A stretch of 10,067 nt of DNA from JBNKDD01 sp050288085 (GCA_050288085.1 JBNKDD010000204.1:1-10067), one strand, 5' to 3'. Shown: positions 1-7,078, numbered from the stretch's first letter. A program made the numbers and translations. Notes: a model not told the origin generated them from the sequence alone.

Positions 1-181
1 GGGTGGTGGGGCAAATATCGAAGGGTAATACAGTGGCAATATCTGAATCTCCGGCATGACATTCAGTGATAGCTTTGAACCGAAGGTTAATATAGAAACC
101 GGTGCTCCACTTGATGCTGCACCGGTTCTCGCATTGACAGGTGATTAAGAAGGCTGAAGATTCAGCCGATTAGAGGCGTTT
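1..181. other. Left edge: no intact gene, degraded coding-like stretch
   Basis: No complete gene is visible here. On the plus strand, one frame reads like protein but carries stops at 26-28 and 41-43. After those it is open from an ATG at 56 to a TAA at 146-148, encoding 30 residues that begin MTFSDSFEPKVNIETG. There is no ribosome binding site before the ATG. The residue pattern around the stops (Gly/Asn/Ser-rich, GGGANIEG then YSGN then ISGMTF) recalls the tail of a beta-helix or adhesin-like repeat protein. It could be the decayed 3' end of a gene lying to the left. A perfect 9-bp inverted repeat, AACCGGTGC (97-105) with GCACCGGTT (119-127), lies inside the stretch. The assignment is weak. 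Confidence 0.25.
152..167 (-). terminator. Weak hairpin, possible terminator of the TPR gene
   Basis: On the minus strand, 15 nt after the stop codon of the TPR gene, GGCTGA-atct-TCAGCC forms a 6-bp stem with a four-base loop, followed by TTCTTAATC. The U-tract is short and broken, so termination would be weak. The hairpin could equally end a plus-strand transcript, but no T-rich run follows it on that side. Confidence 0.35.
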
Positions 182-1234
182 CTACCCCAGCGCGACCAGC
201 GCCTCGCTGAGGTCAACAGATGGCAGCCTTTCGACTCTCCAGGCCGCGTCAAGATAGCCCGCGTTCCAGGTATCGGTGTTGGAGGTGAAACCCATGGCCT
301 GCATCGCTTTGAGCTTCTCTACCGCAAACTCGGCTTCGGTGCGCCACCAGCCTAATCCATCGAGCGTTTCCAGGCCCGCCGCAAACCAGCCGACCGCCTT
401 CCCATATTGTCCTTGCTGGGCCAGCCCTCTCCCGATCAGGGCCTGTGCCCGCCCGATGTGCGCCCGGTTCAATCCGCGCTGTGTCCTTGATAGGGCCGCT
501 CGTAGTTCGTCTAATCCCTCTTGCGTGCGACACAGGCGAAGCAGCGTCTCCCCGATTCCCAGGTGAGCTTCGTTGCACTCTATCTCGTGGTTGATCTTCT
601 GGAATCCGCGGTGCGCCTCCTGGTACTCGCCCAAGGCTTCCTCAAGCCGGTCGACCCCGACCAGCGCACCGGCCCGCAGGCTGTGATGGTACGGTTCAGG
701 CCAATCCAGGTCGGACAGCGAAGCGGTGATAATCTCGAAGGCTTCCTGGCTTTGCCCCAGGAGGGCCAGACATTGCGCCCTGACCAGGTCAAAGCGCCGG
801 ATAAGATCGCGTTCTAGTTCCATCTGGTCGATCTCTTCGGCGGCTGCCAGCACATCCATCGCATAGCCGGGGCCATCCGTGTCGAGCCAGGCATACAGCA
901 GCATTTCCCGAACGTAGATCGCCAGTACCGAGTAATCGCCCAGCAGCCGGTGAGTCTGAACGGTCGCCCCGGTTACCAGTTCCAGCCCCCGCTGCAAATT
1001 GCCCAGCCAGTGCACCACTGCCGGGATATGATAATAAGTTACGACCAATCGCCACACCGGTTCCTGAAGGTTGTCGGCCAGCTTGTAGAGGTCAGGCAGG
1101 GTGGAGAGAACCGTATGATAATTGGCGTCGAAATATCCCTGATTGAAGGTCTCAAACCGTTCTACCAGGGGAGTCTTCCCCGCAGCTTCGAGCCGCTTAT
1201 ACTCTCGCTCAATCCATCGTCGCAGCGTAGGCAC
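182..1234 (-). CDS. TPR-repeat protein, function unknown
   Basis: A 350-residue, all-helical, soluble protein with no signal peptide or membrane segment. Repeats with the usual TPR pattern (paired helices; small residues at the helix contacts, Ala-Leu/Gly) are visible at about residues 152-175, 187-213, 224-250 and 263-290. An example is the stretch around ALIGRGLAQQGQYGKAVGWF. The N-terminal 150 residues are probably more divergent helical repeats. TPR superhelices bind peptides or partner proteins, and the partner is not evident here. The first 20 residues are basic and might contact nucleic acid or another protein, but no HTH, kinase or ATPase domain is fused to the repeats as in many signalling TPR proteins. 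The start is GTG, chosen because AGAGGT lies 10 nt upstream. The gene appears to be alone, with its own promoter candidate at about 1306-1314. Confidence 0.8.
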   Translation of the reverse strand: MPTLRRWIEREYKRLEAAGKTPLVERFETFNQGYFDANYHTVLSTLPDLYKLADNLQEPVWRLVVTYYHIPAVVHWLGNLQRGLELVTGATVQTHRLLGDYSVLAIYVREMLLYAWLDTDGPGYAMDVLAAAEEIDQMELERDLIRRFDLVRAQCLALLGQSQEAFEIITASLSDLDWPEPYHHSLRAGALVGVDRLEEALGEYQEAHRGFQKINHEIECNEAHLGIGETLLRLCRTQEGLDELRAALSRTQRGLNRAHIGRAQALIGRGLAQQGQYGKAVGWFAAGLETLDGLGWWRTEAEFAVEKLKAMQAMGFTSNTDTWNAGYLDAAWRVERLPSVDLSEALVALG

Positions 1235-1268
1235 TGAGTCTTTTACCTCTTTTTTAGTTGATAAGTAT

Positions 1269-1292
1269 AGGGCGCACCCAATTGTGCGCCCT
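1269..1292 (-). terminator. Strong hairpin between proS and the TPR gene
   Basis: A perfect 9-bp stem (1269-1277 with 1284-1292, AGGGCGCAC/GTGCGCCCT) closes a six-base loop. On the minus strand it is followed by a loosely U-rich stretch (ATACTTATC), about 103 nt after the proS stop. It is the only strong hairpin downstream of proS, so it may end that transcript. It also lies downstream of the promoter candidate at 1306-1314, inside the leader of the TPR gene, so it could instead stabilise or attenuate that transcript. Confidence 0.45.
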
Positions 1293-1305
1293 CTCCTCTT
1301 GACTC

Positions 1306-1314
1306 ATTATACCA
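1306..1314 (-). promoter_or_regulatory. Extended -10 promoter candidate for the TPR gene
   Basis: On the minus strand the sequence reads TGGTATAAT: a perfect TATAAT (1311-1306) preceded by the TGn of an extended -10 element. No good -35 is seen 16-18 nt upstream, which is tolerable for extended -10 promoters. Transcription would start near 1299 and give a leader of about 65 nt before the GTG at 1234. That leader would contain the hairpin at 1269-1292. Confidence 0.5.
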
Positions 1315-1394
1315 TTACATTAGAATTTGCGTGGCCGTTACAGCCCATTGAGAGTGAATTGTAAGCTGTTCAATAACTATTTTGTTAGGGTGTC

Positions 1395-2834
1395 CTAATA
1401 CGCCCGTGAGAAATATGCCTTCCTGCTGGCAGGTTTCCCACACACGGCGCACTTAGCATCGCCTTCTTCCTGGTCAAGCGGGAAGTTGCGTGACGAAGCT
1501 TTTGTATCATCCTTGATCTGCGCCTCGCACTCTGCCGTGCCGCAGTGCCAGATCAGCGCCCAGCCGTCTTGCATGATTTCCTTCATCTCGTCGTAATTGT
1601 TCGCCTCATGCAGATGGGCATCGCGGAAATCGGTCGCCTGTTGGAGCATGTTGGCCTGAATTTCATCCAGCAGATTCTTGACCGTCTCGACCAGGCCATC
1701 CTGTGGCACAAACTGTTTACCTGCTTTGCCGGGAATATCCCGCCGGGCCAGCGCTGCCGAGTCTTTCTCAAGGTCCTTTGGCCCCAGTTCCAACCGGAGT
1801 GGCACACCGCGCATCTCCCAATCGTTGTACTTGAAGCCGGGGCTTAACTCTTCCCGGTCATCGACGTGAACCCGGATTCCGGCATCCTTCAATGCAGCTT
1901 CAATCTGCCAGACTTTCTCCATTACCGCCGATTTTTGGTCGTCGTTTTTGTAGATCGGCACCATCACCACCTGGATAGGAGCCAGCTTTGGCGGCAGCCG
2001 CAATCCCTGGTCGTCACCGTGCGCCATGATGATCGCCCCTACCATCCGGGTGCTGACACCCCACGAGGTCGTCCAGCAGTATTGGCGCTCGTTGTTCTGG
2101 TCGAGATACTGGATATCAAACGCCTTGGCGAAGTTCTGCCCGAAATAGTGTGATGTTCCGGCCTGGAGTGCCCAGGTATTTCCCATCATGGCCTCGATCG
2201 AGTAGGAGGCTTCCGCCCCGGCGAACTTCTCTTGCAGGCTTTTCTGACCGGGTATCACCGGGATCGCGGCATCGTTGACGGCGAAATCAGTGTATACATC
2301 CAGCATCCGGAAGGTTTCTTCTTTTGCTTCCTCTTCGGTAGCATGGGCGGTATGCCCTTCTTGCCACAGGAATTCCATTGTCCGCAAGAACAACCGGGTT
2401 CGCATCTCCCAACGCACCACGTTGGCCCACTGATTGATCAACACCGGCAGGTCGCGGTAAGATTGAATCCACTGGGAATAGGCGTACCCAATTACGGTTT
2501 CAGAGGTCGGTCGGATCACCAGCCGCTCTTCGAGTTCCTTGCCGCCGCCGTGAGTCACCACGGCCAGTTCCGGCGCAAAGCCTTCGACGTGCTCCGCTTC
2601 TTTCCTCATGAAGCTTTCCGGGATCAGCAGTGGGAAGTAAGCGTTTTTATGTCCGGTCGCTTTGAAGCGGCTGTCCAGCCCTTCCTTGATATTCTCCCAC
2701 AGTTCAAACCCATATGGCCTGATGATCATGCAGCCGCGAACCGGCGCATAGTCCGCCAGTTCGGTCTTCTGAACCACATCCGTATACCAGCGTGAATAGT
2801 CTTCGCTCTGGGGGGTGACGCCTTGTGATGCCAT
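1395..2834 (-). CDS. proS: Prolyl-tRNA synthetase, archaeal/eukaryal-type
   Basis: Charges tRNA-Pro with proline in the cytoplasm. The 479-residue length, the lack of the large editing insertion and the C-terminal zinc-binding-like domain ending in Tyr identify the short archaeal/eukaryal-type ProRS found in some bacteria. It is not the longer form typical of E. coli. The class II catalytic core includes RPTSE (108-112), motif 2 (RLFLRTMEFLWQEGHT, about 147-162) and motif 3 (GVSTRMVGAIIMAHGDDQG, with Arg263). The HGTP anticodon-binding domain spans about 285-390. The C-terminal domain has Cys431, Cys436, Cys462 and Cys465 as candidate zinc ligands. The open frame extends 19 codons further upstream to 2891, but the ATG at 2834 is preferred because GAGGAG lies 5 nt before it and the family begins near this point. 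The gene appears monocistronic. Confidence 0.97.
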   Translation of the reverse strand: MASQGVTPQSEDYSRWYTDVVQKTELADYAPVRGCMIIRPYGFELWENIKEGLDSRFKATGHKNAYFPLLIPESFMRKEAEHVEGFAPELAVVTHGGGKELEERLVIRPTSETVIGYAYSQWIQSYRDLPVLINQWANVVRWEMRTRLFLRTMEFLWQEGHTAHATEEEAKEETFRMLDVYTDFAVNDAAIPVIPGQKSLQEKFAGAEASYSIEAMMGNTWALQAGTSHYFGQNFAKAFDIQYLDQNNERQYCWTTSWGVSTRMVGAIIMAHGDDQGLRLPPKLAPIQVVMVPIYKNDDQKSAVMEKVWQIEAALKDAGIRVHVDDREELSPGFKYNDWEMRGVPLRLELGPKDLEKDSAALARRDIPGKAGKQFVPQDGLVETVKNLLDEIQANMLQQATDFRDAHLHEANNYDEMKEIMQDGWALIWHCGTAECEAQIKDDTKASSRNFPLDQEEGDAKCAVCGKPASRKAYFSRAY

Positions 2835-2862
2835 ACCTTCTCCTCTAATTCGTTGATACACT

Positions 2863-2895
2863 GGGCATTGATAGACATGCCCGCTTAACATGCCC
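2863..2895 (-). promoter_or_regulatory. Dyad and repeated motif in the proS leader
   Basis: Upstream of proS on the minus strand, GGGCATG occurs twice (2895-2889 and 2882-2876), followed by ATGCCC (2868-2863). The second copy and ATGCCC form a 6-bp hairpin with an 8-nt loop, about 29 nt before the ATG. The first copy could pair with the same ATGCCC, so the two hairpins would be mutually exclusive. No T-box consensus was recognised. A regulatory role is inference. Confidence 0.3.
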
Positions 2896-2951
2896 TACAG
2901 TTTAACGTGAACTCGCGAATCAGTAAATCTTAATAGGCTGGCCGCGATCTC

Positions 2952-3599
2952 TTATTGCTCCCAATACGCTTCAATAGGAGCATATCCCAGCCAGGTGACC
3001 TCATCATCAAAGTGCTGGATTAGCGTTAATTCTTCTAGTCCTGATTCTACATAATACGGAGCAATGATCCTGAGGTGATCGATCTCGGAATTTGGGCCGA
3101 CCTGATCCACAGCAACAATTTCAGCAAGGATTGAGCCGTTTTCGAAAGAGGTAAGAAGTACGACAACATTAGGACCTGTCGCTCTGATTCGAAAGGTTTG
3201 TTCTGGGTTGCCGTATCGATCAAGAAATGGACCCAGAGTTGTAATGGACTTGTTCCATTCTGCGTAGATATCAATCCAACCGACATTGTTACCAACAAGA
3301 GGCGACTCCCGTCTGATAATCAATGTGATCGGATATCCTTGCTGATCTTCAATCTCAAATTCGACACCCCTGTTGATTCCTTGCACTTGAGGACTGTCTT
3401 CCAATATAGCCACAGCATTGTTGAAGTCAGTTTCGCCCGGCGTAACTCCCAGTACGCAGGGTAATACGCATCCGGGGGGATTGAAGGTTAAAATGGGATC
3501 GCGTTCAGTCTTATCCCTGGATAAAATGTCACCGGCAATGAGTAAGCCCAGCACGATCATCAGACCGACTGTTTTGAGCGCAGCTTTCTGTTGGGACAT
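2952..3599 (-). CDS. Membrane-anchored exported protein with CxLPC motif
   Basis: A 215-residue protein of unknown function. One hydrophobic helix at about residues 8-24 (LKTVGLMIVLGLLIAG) acts as a signal anchor, placing the rest outside the membrane. There is no lipobox cysteine. After a short linker comes GCVLPCVLGVTPGET (43-57), with Cys44 and Cys48. The same CxLPC-x2-G-x-TPG pattern is found in the lipoprotein at 8946-9926 (CELPCWQGLTPG). Both also have a later GNP/GQP element and mostly beta-strand sequence, so they appear to belong to one family of exported proteins. The paired cysteines may form a disulfide. The ATG at 3599 is preferred over an in-frame TTG at 3611, which has no ribosome binding site. 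A 10-bp palindrome, TCATTAATGA, lies just upstream at 3615-3624. Confidence 0.75.
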   Translation of the reverse strand: MSQQKAALKTVGLMIVLGLLIAGDILSRDKTERDPILTFNPPGCVLPCVLGVTPGETDFNNAVAILEDSPQVQGINRGVEFEIEDQQGYPITLIIRRESPLVGNNVGWIDIYAEWNKSITTLGPFLDRYGNPEQTFRIRATGPNVVVLLTSFENGSILAEIVAVDQVGPNSEIDHLRIIAPYYVESGLEELTLIQHFDDEVTWLGYAPIEAYWEQ

Positions 3600-3691
3600 C
3601 GGCCTAACCAATCATCATTAATGACTAACGAAATAGCCTGTTGGTGGGATTTTTTTGATTTGCGTTGTTCCCTTGATCTGGAGGTGGTCTG

Positions 3692-5005
3692 TTAATTGAA
3701 AAAGAAAACCGGGCCAAAAATCTTCCATAGCAGCATTTGCTCTTGATGGGGAACGTGGATCAGCCAGTAGTTAATCATTAGCCAGAAGGTAAACAACGTG
3801 CAGAGTATGATGAAGCCTGTCAGCATAGTACGCCATATGGTAGCTTTTGCACTCTCATACAAGGCACATATGCTAATCGCTGCCACCGGCAGCGATTCGA
3901 TAAAGGCACGATGTCCAAATCCAAACCCGAATTCCCATTCATGCCACGAGGAAATGACGTAAAGATTGAGTGAAAGGAATGCAATGGAGGCAAAAAAGTA
4001 TTCTGGCACGGCTTTGCGTAGGGCAACCAACCCTGGAACAGTTGCGATCACCAGCGGAGTCCAGAATAGAAGCCCGTATTCCAAATTAAACAAGACAGGC
4101 AAGATGGAAGGGTGCAGGAAATCAAAACGTTCTTCGCTGTACGAATAGACCACAAATGACCCGGTGATGGTTTTCCAATATGCCATTTGAATACTGATAA
4201 CCGCCAGAAACCCGGCCCCGGCCCACAGCAGGGGAACAATGCGTTCCCTCCAGAATGCAATCCGGTGGTGAATATCCTCACCGGATGTTATGCCATATAA
4301 CAGGCCAACGATGAAGATGAGGACATTACTGGGCCGGGTGATCAAGAGTAAACCGGCGACGGCTCCTAAAGTTGCGAACCAGCCTCTACCGGTTTCATTG
4401 TGTCTGTAGATTCGCTGAAGTAGATATAGAAAGCAGCTCACCAGGAAAAACGAATAGGCATGGCTAAACGTGGCCTCGAACGTGGCGTAGTGAAACAGGT
4501 TCGTCCCAAAGGTAATTCCCACCATAACCGGCAAAATAATGCGGTCTTCAAAGTGTTCTTTGAGTACTGTATAGAGAACAGCCAAACTGGCAGTGGTATA
4601 GAACAGCGCTGACAGGACTGCACTGATTTGGAAGGCAGGCGAAAAAGCATTTAGGTCACTGCCACCGATCGATGATAGGCCCAGGGCCACCAGAAAAAAG
4701 GGCATCATCATCACTGCTTCCCCAATAGGGTATTTGATCAGATAGCGCCCGGTTTCGCCCCACAATTCTGCACCCGTCCAGATTGGGATGCTGCCTCCAA
4801 ACTGGTCGACGGCAATGCTTTGCAGACTCAGGTCATGGTACAGGAAAGTCGCAGGCAAATACAGGTAGTAGCCAACGCCGTCGCTGCGAATAGGTGGCAT
4901 TGGAGTGCCATCCGGATAGATCAATATCAGCGCCATTATTCCAAGTATGGCTACAACCCCAACAAAAATATTGCGCGGGGTCAATAGTGATAGTTTTTTA
5001 GACAC
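3692..5005 (-). CDS. Polytopic membrane protein, GT-C glycosyltransferase-like
   Basis: A 437-residue integral membrane protein with roughly ten to eleven hydrophobic segments, the first at about 13-30. Right after it, in the first outer loop, is SDGVGYYLYLPATFLYHD (41-58). An acidic residue here (Asp42) is characteristic of GT-C enzymes, which transfer sugars from polyprenyl-phosphate carriers outside the membrane. A later loop, WHEWEFGFGFGHRAFIESLP (354-373), resembles the Gly-x-Arg-x-Phe element common in bacterial proteins of this type. Donor and acceptor cannot be told. The open frame extends to a GTG at 5044, but that start has no ribosome binding site. The GTG at 5005 has AGAGGT 9 nt upstream, and a TATAAT at 5055-5050 would place the transcript start close to 5043. 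The 5044 GTG overlaps a relic of the kinase gene's stop region. Confidence 0.7.
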   Translation of the reverse strand: MSKKLSLLTPRNIFVGVVAILGIMALILIYPDGTPMPPIRSDGVGYYLYLPATFLYHDLSLQSIAVDQFGGSIPIWTGAELWGETGRYLIKYPIGEAVMMMPFFLVALGLSSIGGSDLNAFSPAFQISAVLSALFYTTASLAVLYTVLKEHFEDRIILPVMVGITFGTNLFHYATFEATFSHAYSFFLVSCFLYLLQRIYRHNETGRGWFATLGAVAGLLLITRPSNVLIFIVGLLYGITSGEDIHHRIAFWRERIVPLLWAGAGFLAVISIQMAYWKTITGSFVVYSYSEERFDFLHPSILPVLFNLEYGLLFWTPLVIATVPGLVALRKAVPEYFFASIAFLSLNLYVISSWHEWEFGFGFGHRAFIESLPVAAISICALYESAKATIWRTMLTGFIILCTLFTFWLMINYWLIHVPHQEQMLLWKIFGPVFFFN

Positions 5006-5049
5006 TCTGGTCGAACCTCTGGATGAAGTTTTGTGGTGCCTCACAAGCC

Positions 5050-5055
5050 ATTATA
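5050..5055 (-). promoter_or_regulatory. -10 box candidate for the GT-C-like gene
   Basis: A perfect TATAAT on the minus strand, 45 nt before the preferred GTG at 5005. No convincing -35 or TGn extension accompanies it, and it lies in the relic of the kinase tail. It may therefore be chance, with the gene read through from the kinase operon instead. Confidence 0.3.
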
Positions 5056-5058
5056 GTT

Positions 5059-5090
5059 TCTGGGAATACCACCTGCTCCCGTATCGACAA
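5059..5090 (-). pseudogene. Relic of a second deoxynucleoside kinase 3' end
   Basis: The minus-strand sequence translates as LSIREQVVFPE and matches the C-terminus of the kinase, LAGREQVVFPD. Over 23 nt (5081-5059 against 5839-5817) 20 bases are identical. The three differences (CAA/CAG, GTG/GTA, CCG/CCA) all fall in third codon positions and are synonymous. A weaker match continues to the stop: AATGGCTTGTGA at 5052-5041 against AATGGGTCGTGA at 5806-5795. The relic starts 12 nt after the stop of the unrecognised gene at 5103, in the same frame as that stop. The two kinase tails therefore flank that gene as imperfect direct repeats. I read this as a trace of insertion or partial duplication. 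Confidence 0.6.
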
Positions 5091-5102
5091 GCTTAATCCT
5101 CG

Positions 5103-5792
5103 CTAACCAACGAAAAGAGCGTAGTCATGAACTGGTATCCGTAAACCATACGACTCGGCGACTTCTTGAAGTATCTTTTTCATCTCTTCTTTGCTATACC
5201 GCCACGTAATGATGGTAATCCATCCTTCAAATGCTTGAATAACAAGCTCAAATTCATGAAACAGGTTGATCATATCCTTCGGCGTATCGACTGGATTCGC
5301 ACTTCGCCGATAATATTTATGATGAAATTTATCTATTTGTTTGATCGTCTTGCGTAGCGCTTTGCTCTCATGCATAGCGGGCGTGCCACCAATGAAAAGA
5401 TATTCAGTAGCGTTGCCAGCTGGATAAGAACCAAGATACTTGAAAACTTCACGGACTTTGGATTTGTCCGTTCCCAACTGGTGAATTTGCTCTCGTGGAC
5501 GTCGTACCCAATAGTCTAATACCTGGCATCCGATCAGGCTGCCATCCGGGATAATTGCCTGTAGCACATCTCCAATAAGCAGAATGTGTTCATCATCAGG
5601 TTCATAAGACAACGGGCCGCCTTCATCTTCGTATATTCCAATCGAGTGTTCATTGGATACCAGTATCTGATCGCTCAGTTCTGCCAATAACAAATCGCTC
5701 AGCTTACCGAACCCAACATGCCAGATATTATGGGGTTCAAAGTAATCGTCAGGCATTCTTTGCGTTGGTACTGACCAACCAAACTCCATCAT
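5103..5792 (-). CDS. Unrecognised 229-residue soluble protein
   Basis: I do not recognise this family. The protein has no signal peptide or membrane helix. The N-terminal half (to about residue 110) looks mixed alpha/beta, with an acidic stretch EDEGGPLSYEPDDEH and then ILLIGDVLQAIIPDGSLIG. A basic helical part follows, KALRKTIKQIDKFHHKYYRR, and a C-terminal alpha/beta portion contains FEGWITIITWRYSKEEM. The ATG at 5792 lies 2 nt after the kinase stop. A GTG at 5798 overlaps that stop (GTGA) and would add two residues. Either way there is no good ribosome binding site, so it is probably translationally coupled to the kinase. Its DNA is visibly more A/T-rich than the kinase gene, and copies of the kinase 3' end lie on both sides. 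Both facts fit a later arrival. Confidence 0.7.
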   Translation of the reverse strand: MMEFGWSVPTQRMPDDYFEPHNIWHVGFGKLSDLLLAELSDQILVSNEHSIGIYEDEGGPLSYEPDDEHILLIGDVLQAIIPDGSLIGCQVLDYWVRRPREQIHQLGTDKSKVREVFKYLGSYPAGNATEYLFIGGTPAMHESKALRKTIKQIDKFHHKYYRRSANPVDTPKDMINLFHEFELVIQAFEGWITIITWRYSKEEMKKILQEVAESYGLRIPVHDYALFVG

Positions 5793-5794
5793 GG

Positions 5795-6454
5795 TCACGA
5801 CCCATTTTGCAATTCATCCGGGAACACCACTTGCTCCCGCCCGGCCAATTTCTGATTGATCCGGTCGATGATGATCCCGATGTGTTTCTCGTTACTCACG
5901 AAGTTCAGGTTGTCGGCGGGGATGGTCAACATCGGGCAGAGATCAAACCCCTCGACCCAATCCCTGTAGAAACTATCTAGAAGGTTCAGGTAATCCGAGG
6001 ATATCCCGCTTTCGATATCCCGCCCCCGGCTGTGAATCCGATCTATCAACACCGGGACACTGGCTTCCAGGTAGAGCAGCAAGTCCGGCCTGGGCAGCGA
6101 ATTGATCACCATTTCGTACACGCGCTGGTAGGCGAAGAACTCCTCCTCCGTCATGTTCCCCGCACTGAGCAGCGCCCGGCAGAAGATGTGCCGGTCTTCG
6201 TAAATGCTCCGGTCGATGATCGCCGAGCGGGGATGTTCGGCCAATCGTCGATGCTGTTCCGCCCGGTCACCCAGAAAATACACCTGCAAATGGAATGACC
6301 AGCGGGCCATATCTTTGTAAAAGTCCCCCAGGTAGGGATTATTCGACACCGTCTCGTAGCCCGATTCCCAGCCCAGCCGGGCGGCTAACCGGTCGGTTAA
6401 GGTAGTTTTCCCTGCGCCGATGTTCCCGGCAACCAGCAGCAAATGTTTCGTCAT
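5795..6454 (-). CDS. Deoxynucleoside kinase (dGK/dAK/dCK family)
   Basis: Phosphorylates deoxynucleosides to 5'-monophosphates with a nucleoside triphosphate in the cytoplasm, as part of nucleotide salvage. The 219-residue length is typical of the bacterial dAK/dGK-like members. Visible motifs are the P-loop GNIGAGKTT (10-18), a likely catalytic Glu34 in the YETV stretch, and Gln57 in FHLQVYFL, which usually contacts the base. The DRS motif is at 81-83 (IIDRSIYED) and the lid RGRDIE at 143-148. Base preference cannot be fixed from the sequence; deoxyadenosine or deoxyguanosine is likelier than deoxycytidine. The ATG at 6454 has GGAG 6 nt upstream. The gene starts 16 nt after the membrane protein gene at 6471 and its stop abuts the next gene, so it sits mid-operon. 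Its C-terminal codons recur as a relic at 5059-5090. Confidence 0.92.
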   Translation of the reverse strand: MTKHLLLVAGNIGAGKTTLTDRLAARLGWESGYETVSNNPYLGDFYKDMARWSFHLQVYFLGDRAEQHRRLAEHPRSAIIDRSIYEDRHIFCRALLSAGNMTEEEFFAYQRVYEMVINSLPRPDLLLYLEASVPVLIDRIHSRGRDIESGISSDYLNLLDSFYRDWVEGFDLCPMLTIPADNLNFVSNEKHIGIIIDRINQKLAGREQVVFPDELQNGS

Positions 6455-6470
6455 CTATTGCTCCATGAAT

Positions 6471-6980
6471 CTAGTATGGATAATCCCGTACAAATTGCCT
6501 GACTTCACCTTTGTCGCGGCTCTGTGCGGCGAAGGCCCATATGCCGTTGGTCCACGCGATCATATGCCCTTCTGACCGTTTCTGCATGAAGAAGCTGCGA
6601 TCTCCAACCAGCTTCGATACGGATGTAACCCGCACCATTTCACTGTGACTCAGGCGGTTCAAGACCTTGACCGCCCCCGCCACCGATTCAGTTTGCACCA
6701 CGGTGAAATGAACGTTGATCTCACCGGCCCGGCGGTAAACGGCCTGGCAGGTTTGCCGCGCCTGGTCGCACACCATCTCAGTCCGCCCGAACGACATTAC
6801 CCCTTTAGGGACGATATGCTCCATATCCAACCCGGCTGCCGCTGGTCGTGTTTTGAAGTCAGCCGGTTGCAGCCGTTTAACCAGCCACAGTGTGAAAGCA
6901 GTAATTGCCGCCGCCAGCAGCAGTGAGCCCGCAATGATGGCAGCGATCAGCAGTCCTGTCGATCCTGTATCCGCGCTCAT
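6471..6980 (-). CDS. Single-anchor membrane protein, function unknown
   Basis: A 169-residue protein with one N-terminal membrane helix (about 9-34), then Lys-Arg, and a folded domain of about 115 residues. The domain has Cys71 and Cys78 and ends HMIAWTNGIWAFAAQS...FVRDYPY. It resembles the lipoprotein at 8338-8757. Both have an AVY strand, a helix before a loop, a Gly-Asp/Gln-Arg turn followed by FF, then AW-x-NG-x-W and a final F-x-x-x-Y segment. I infer a shared domain family whose members are held at the membrane by different anchors. The open frame runs upstream to 7148. The true start is the ATG at 6980, because AGGAG lies 5 nt before it and the helix begins directly after. The ATG overlaps the stop of the 33-residue gene (ATGA), indicating translational coupling. 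Confidence 0.8.
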   Translation of the reverse strand: MSADTGSTGLLIAAIIAGSLLLAAAITAFTLWLVKRLQPADFKTRPAAAGLDMEHIVPKGVMSFGRTEMVCDQARQTCQAVYRRAGEINVHFTVVQTESVAGAVKVLNRLSHSEMVRVTSVSKLVGDRSFFMQKRSEGHMIAWTNGIWAFAAQSRDKGEVRQFVRDYPY

Positions 6981-7078
6981 TTTTGCTCCTGTCTTAACAC
7001 CACAAAAAGGACTATTGCCATTACCGATCCAACGATCAGAAGCAGACACAGCAGTGCCACGATCAAACTTAGTGTCAA
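6977..7078 (-). CDS. 33-residue single-pass membrane protein
   Basis: A small gene with a TTG start, AAGGAG (7092-7087) 8 nt upstream, and a TGA stop overlapping the next ATG (ATGA, 6980-6977). The protein begins MTLSLIVALLCLLLIVGS and continues VMAIVLFVVLRQEQK. It is one continuous hydrophobic helix of about 26 residues followed by the polar basic tail RQEQK. By the positive-inside rule the C-terminus should face the cytoplasm. Near-ideal ribosome binding site spacing, the four-base overlap with a membrane protein gene and the clean helix-plus-charged-end design support a real gene. It may be an assembly partner of the downstream anchored protein, but its function is unknown. Confidence 0.7.
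   Translation of the reverse strand: MTLSLIVALLCLLLIVGSVMAIVLFVVLRQEQK

Noticed and set aside
2232..2795. Plus-strand open frame of 187 codons
   Set aside because: It lies entirely opposite proS, whose protein is unmistakable, and its translation has no recognisable pattern. It is an antisense shadow.
3615..3624. 10-bp palindrome TCATTAATGA before the exported protein gene
   Set aside because: Short A/T-rich palindromes are common, and no promoter could be placed around it, so it is not listed as an operator.
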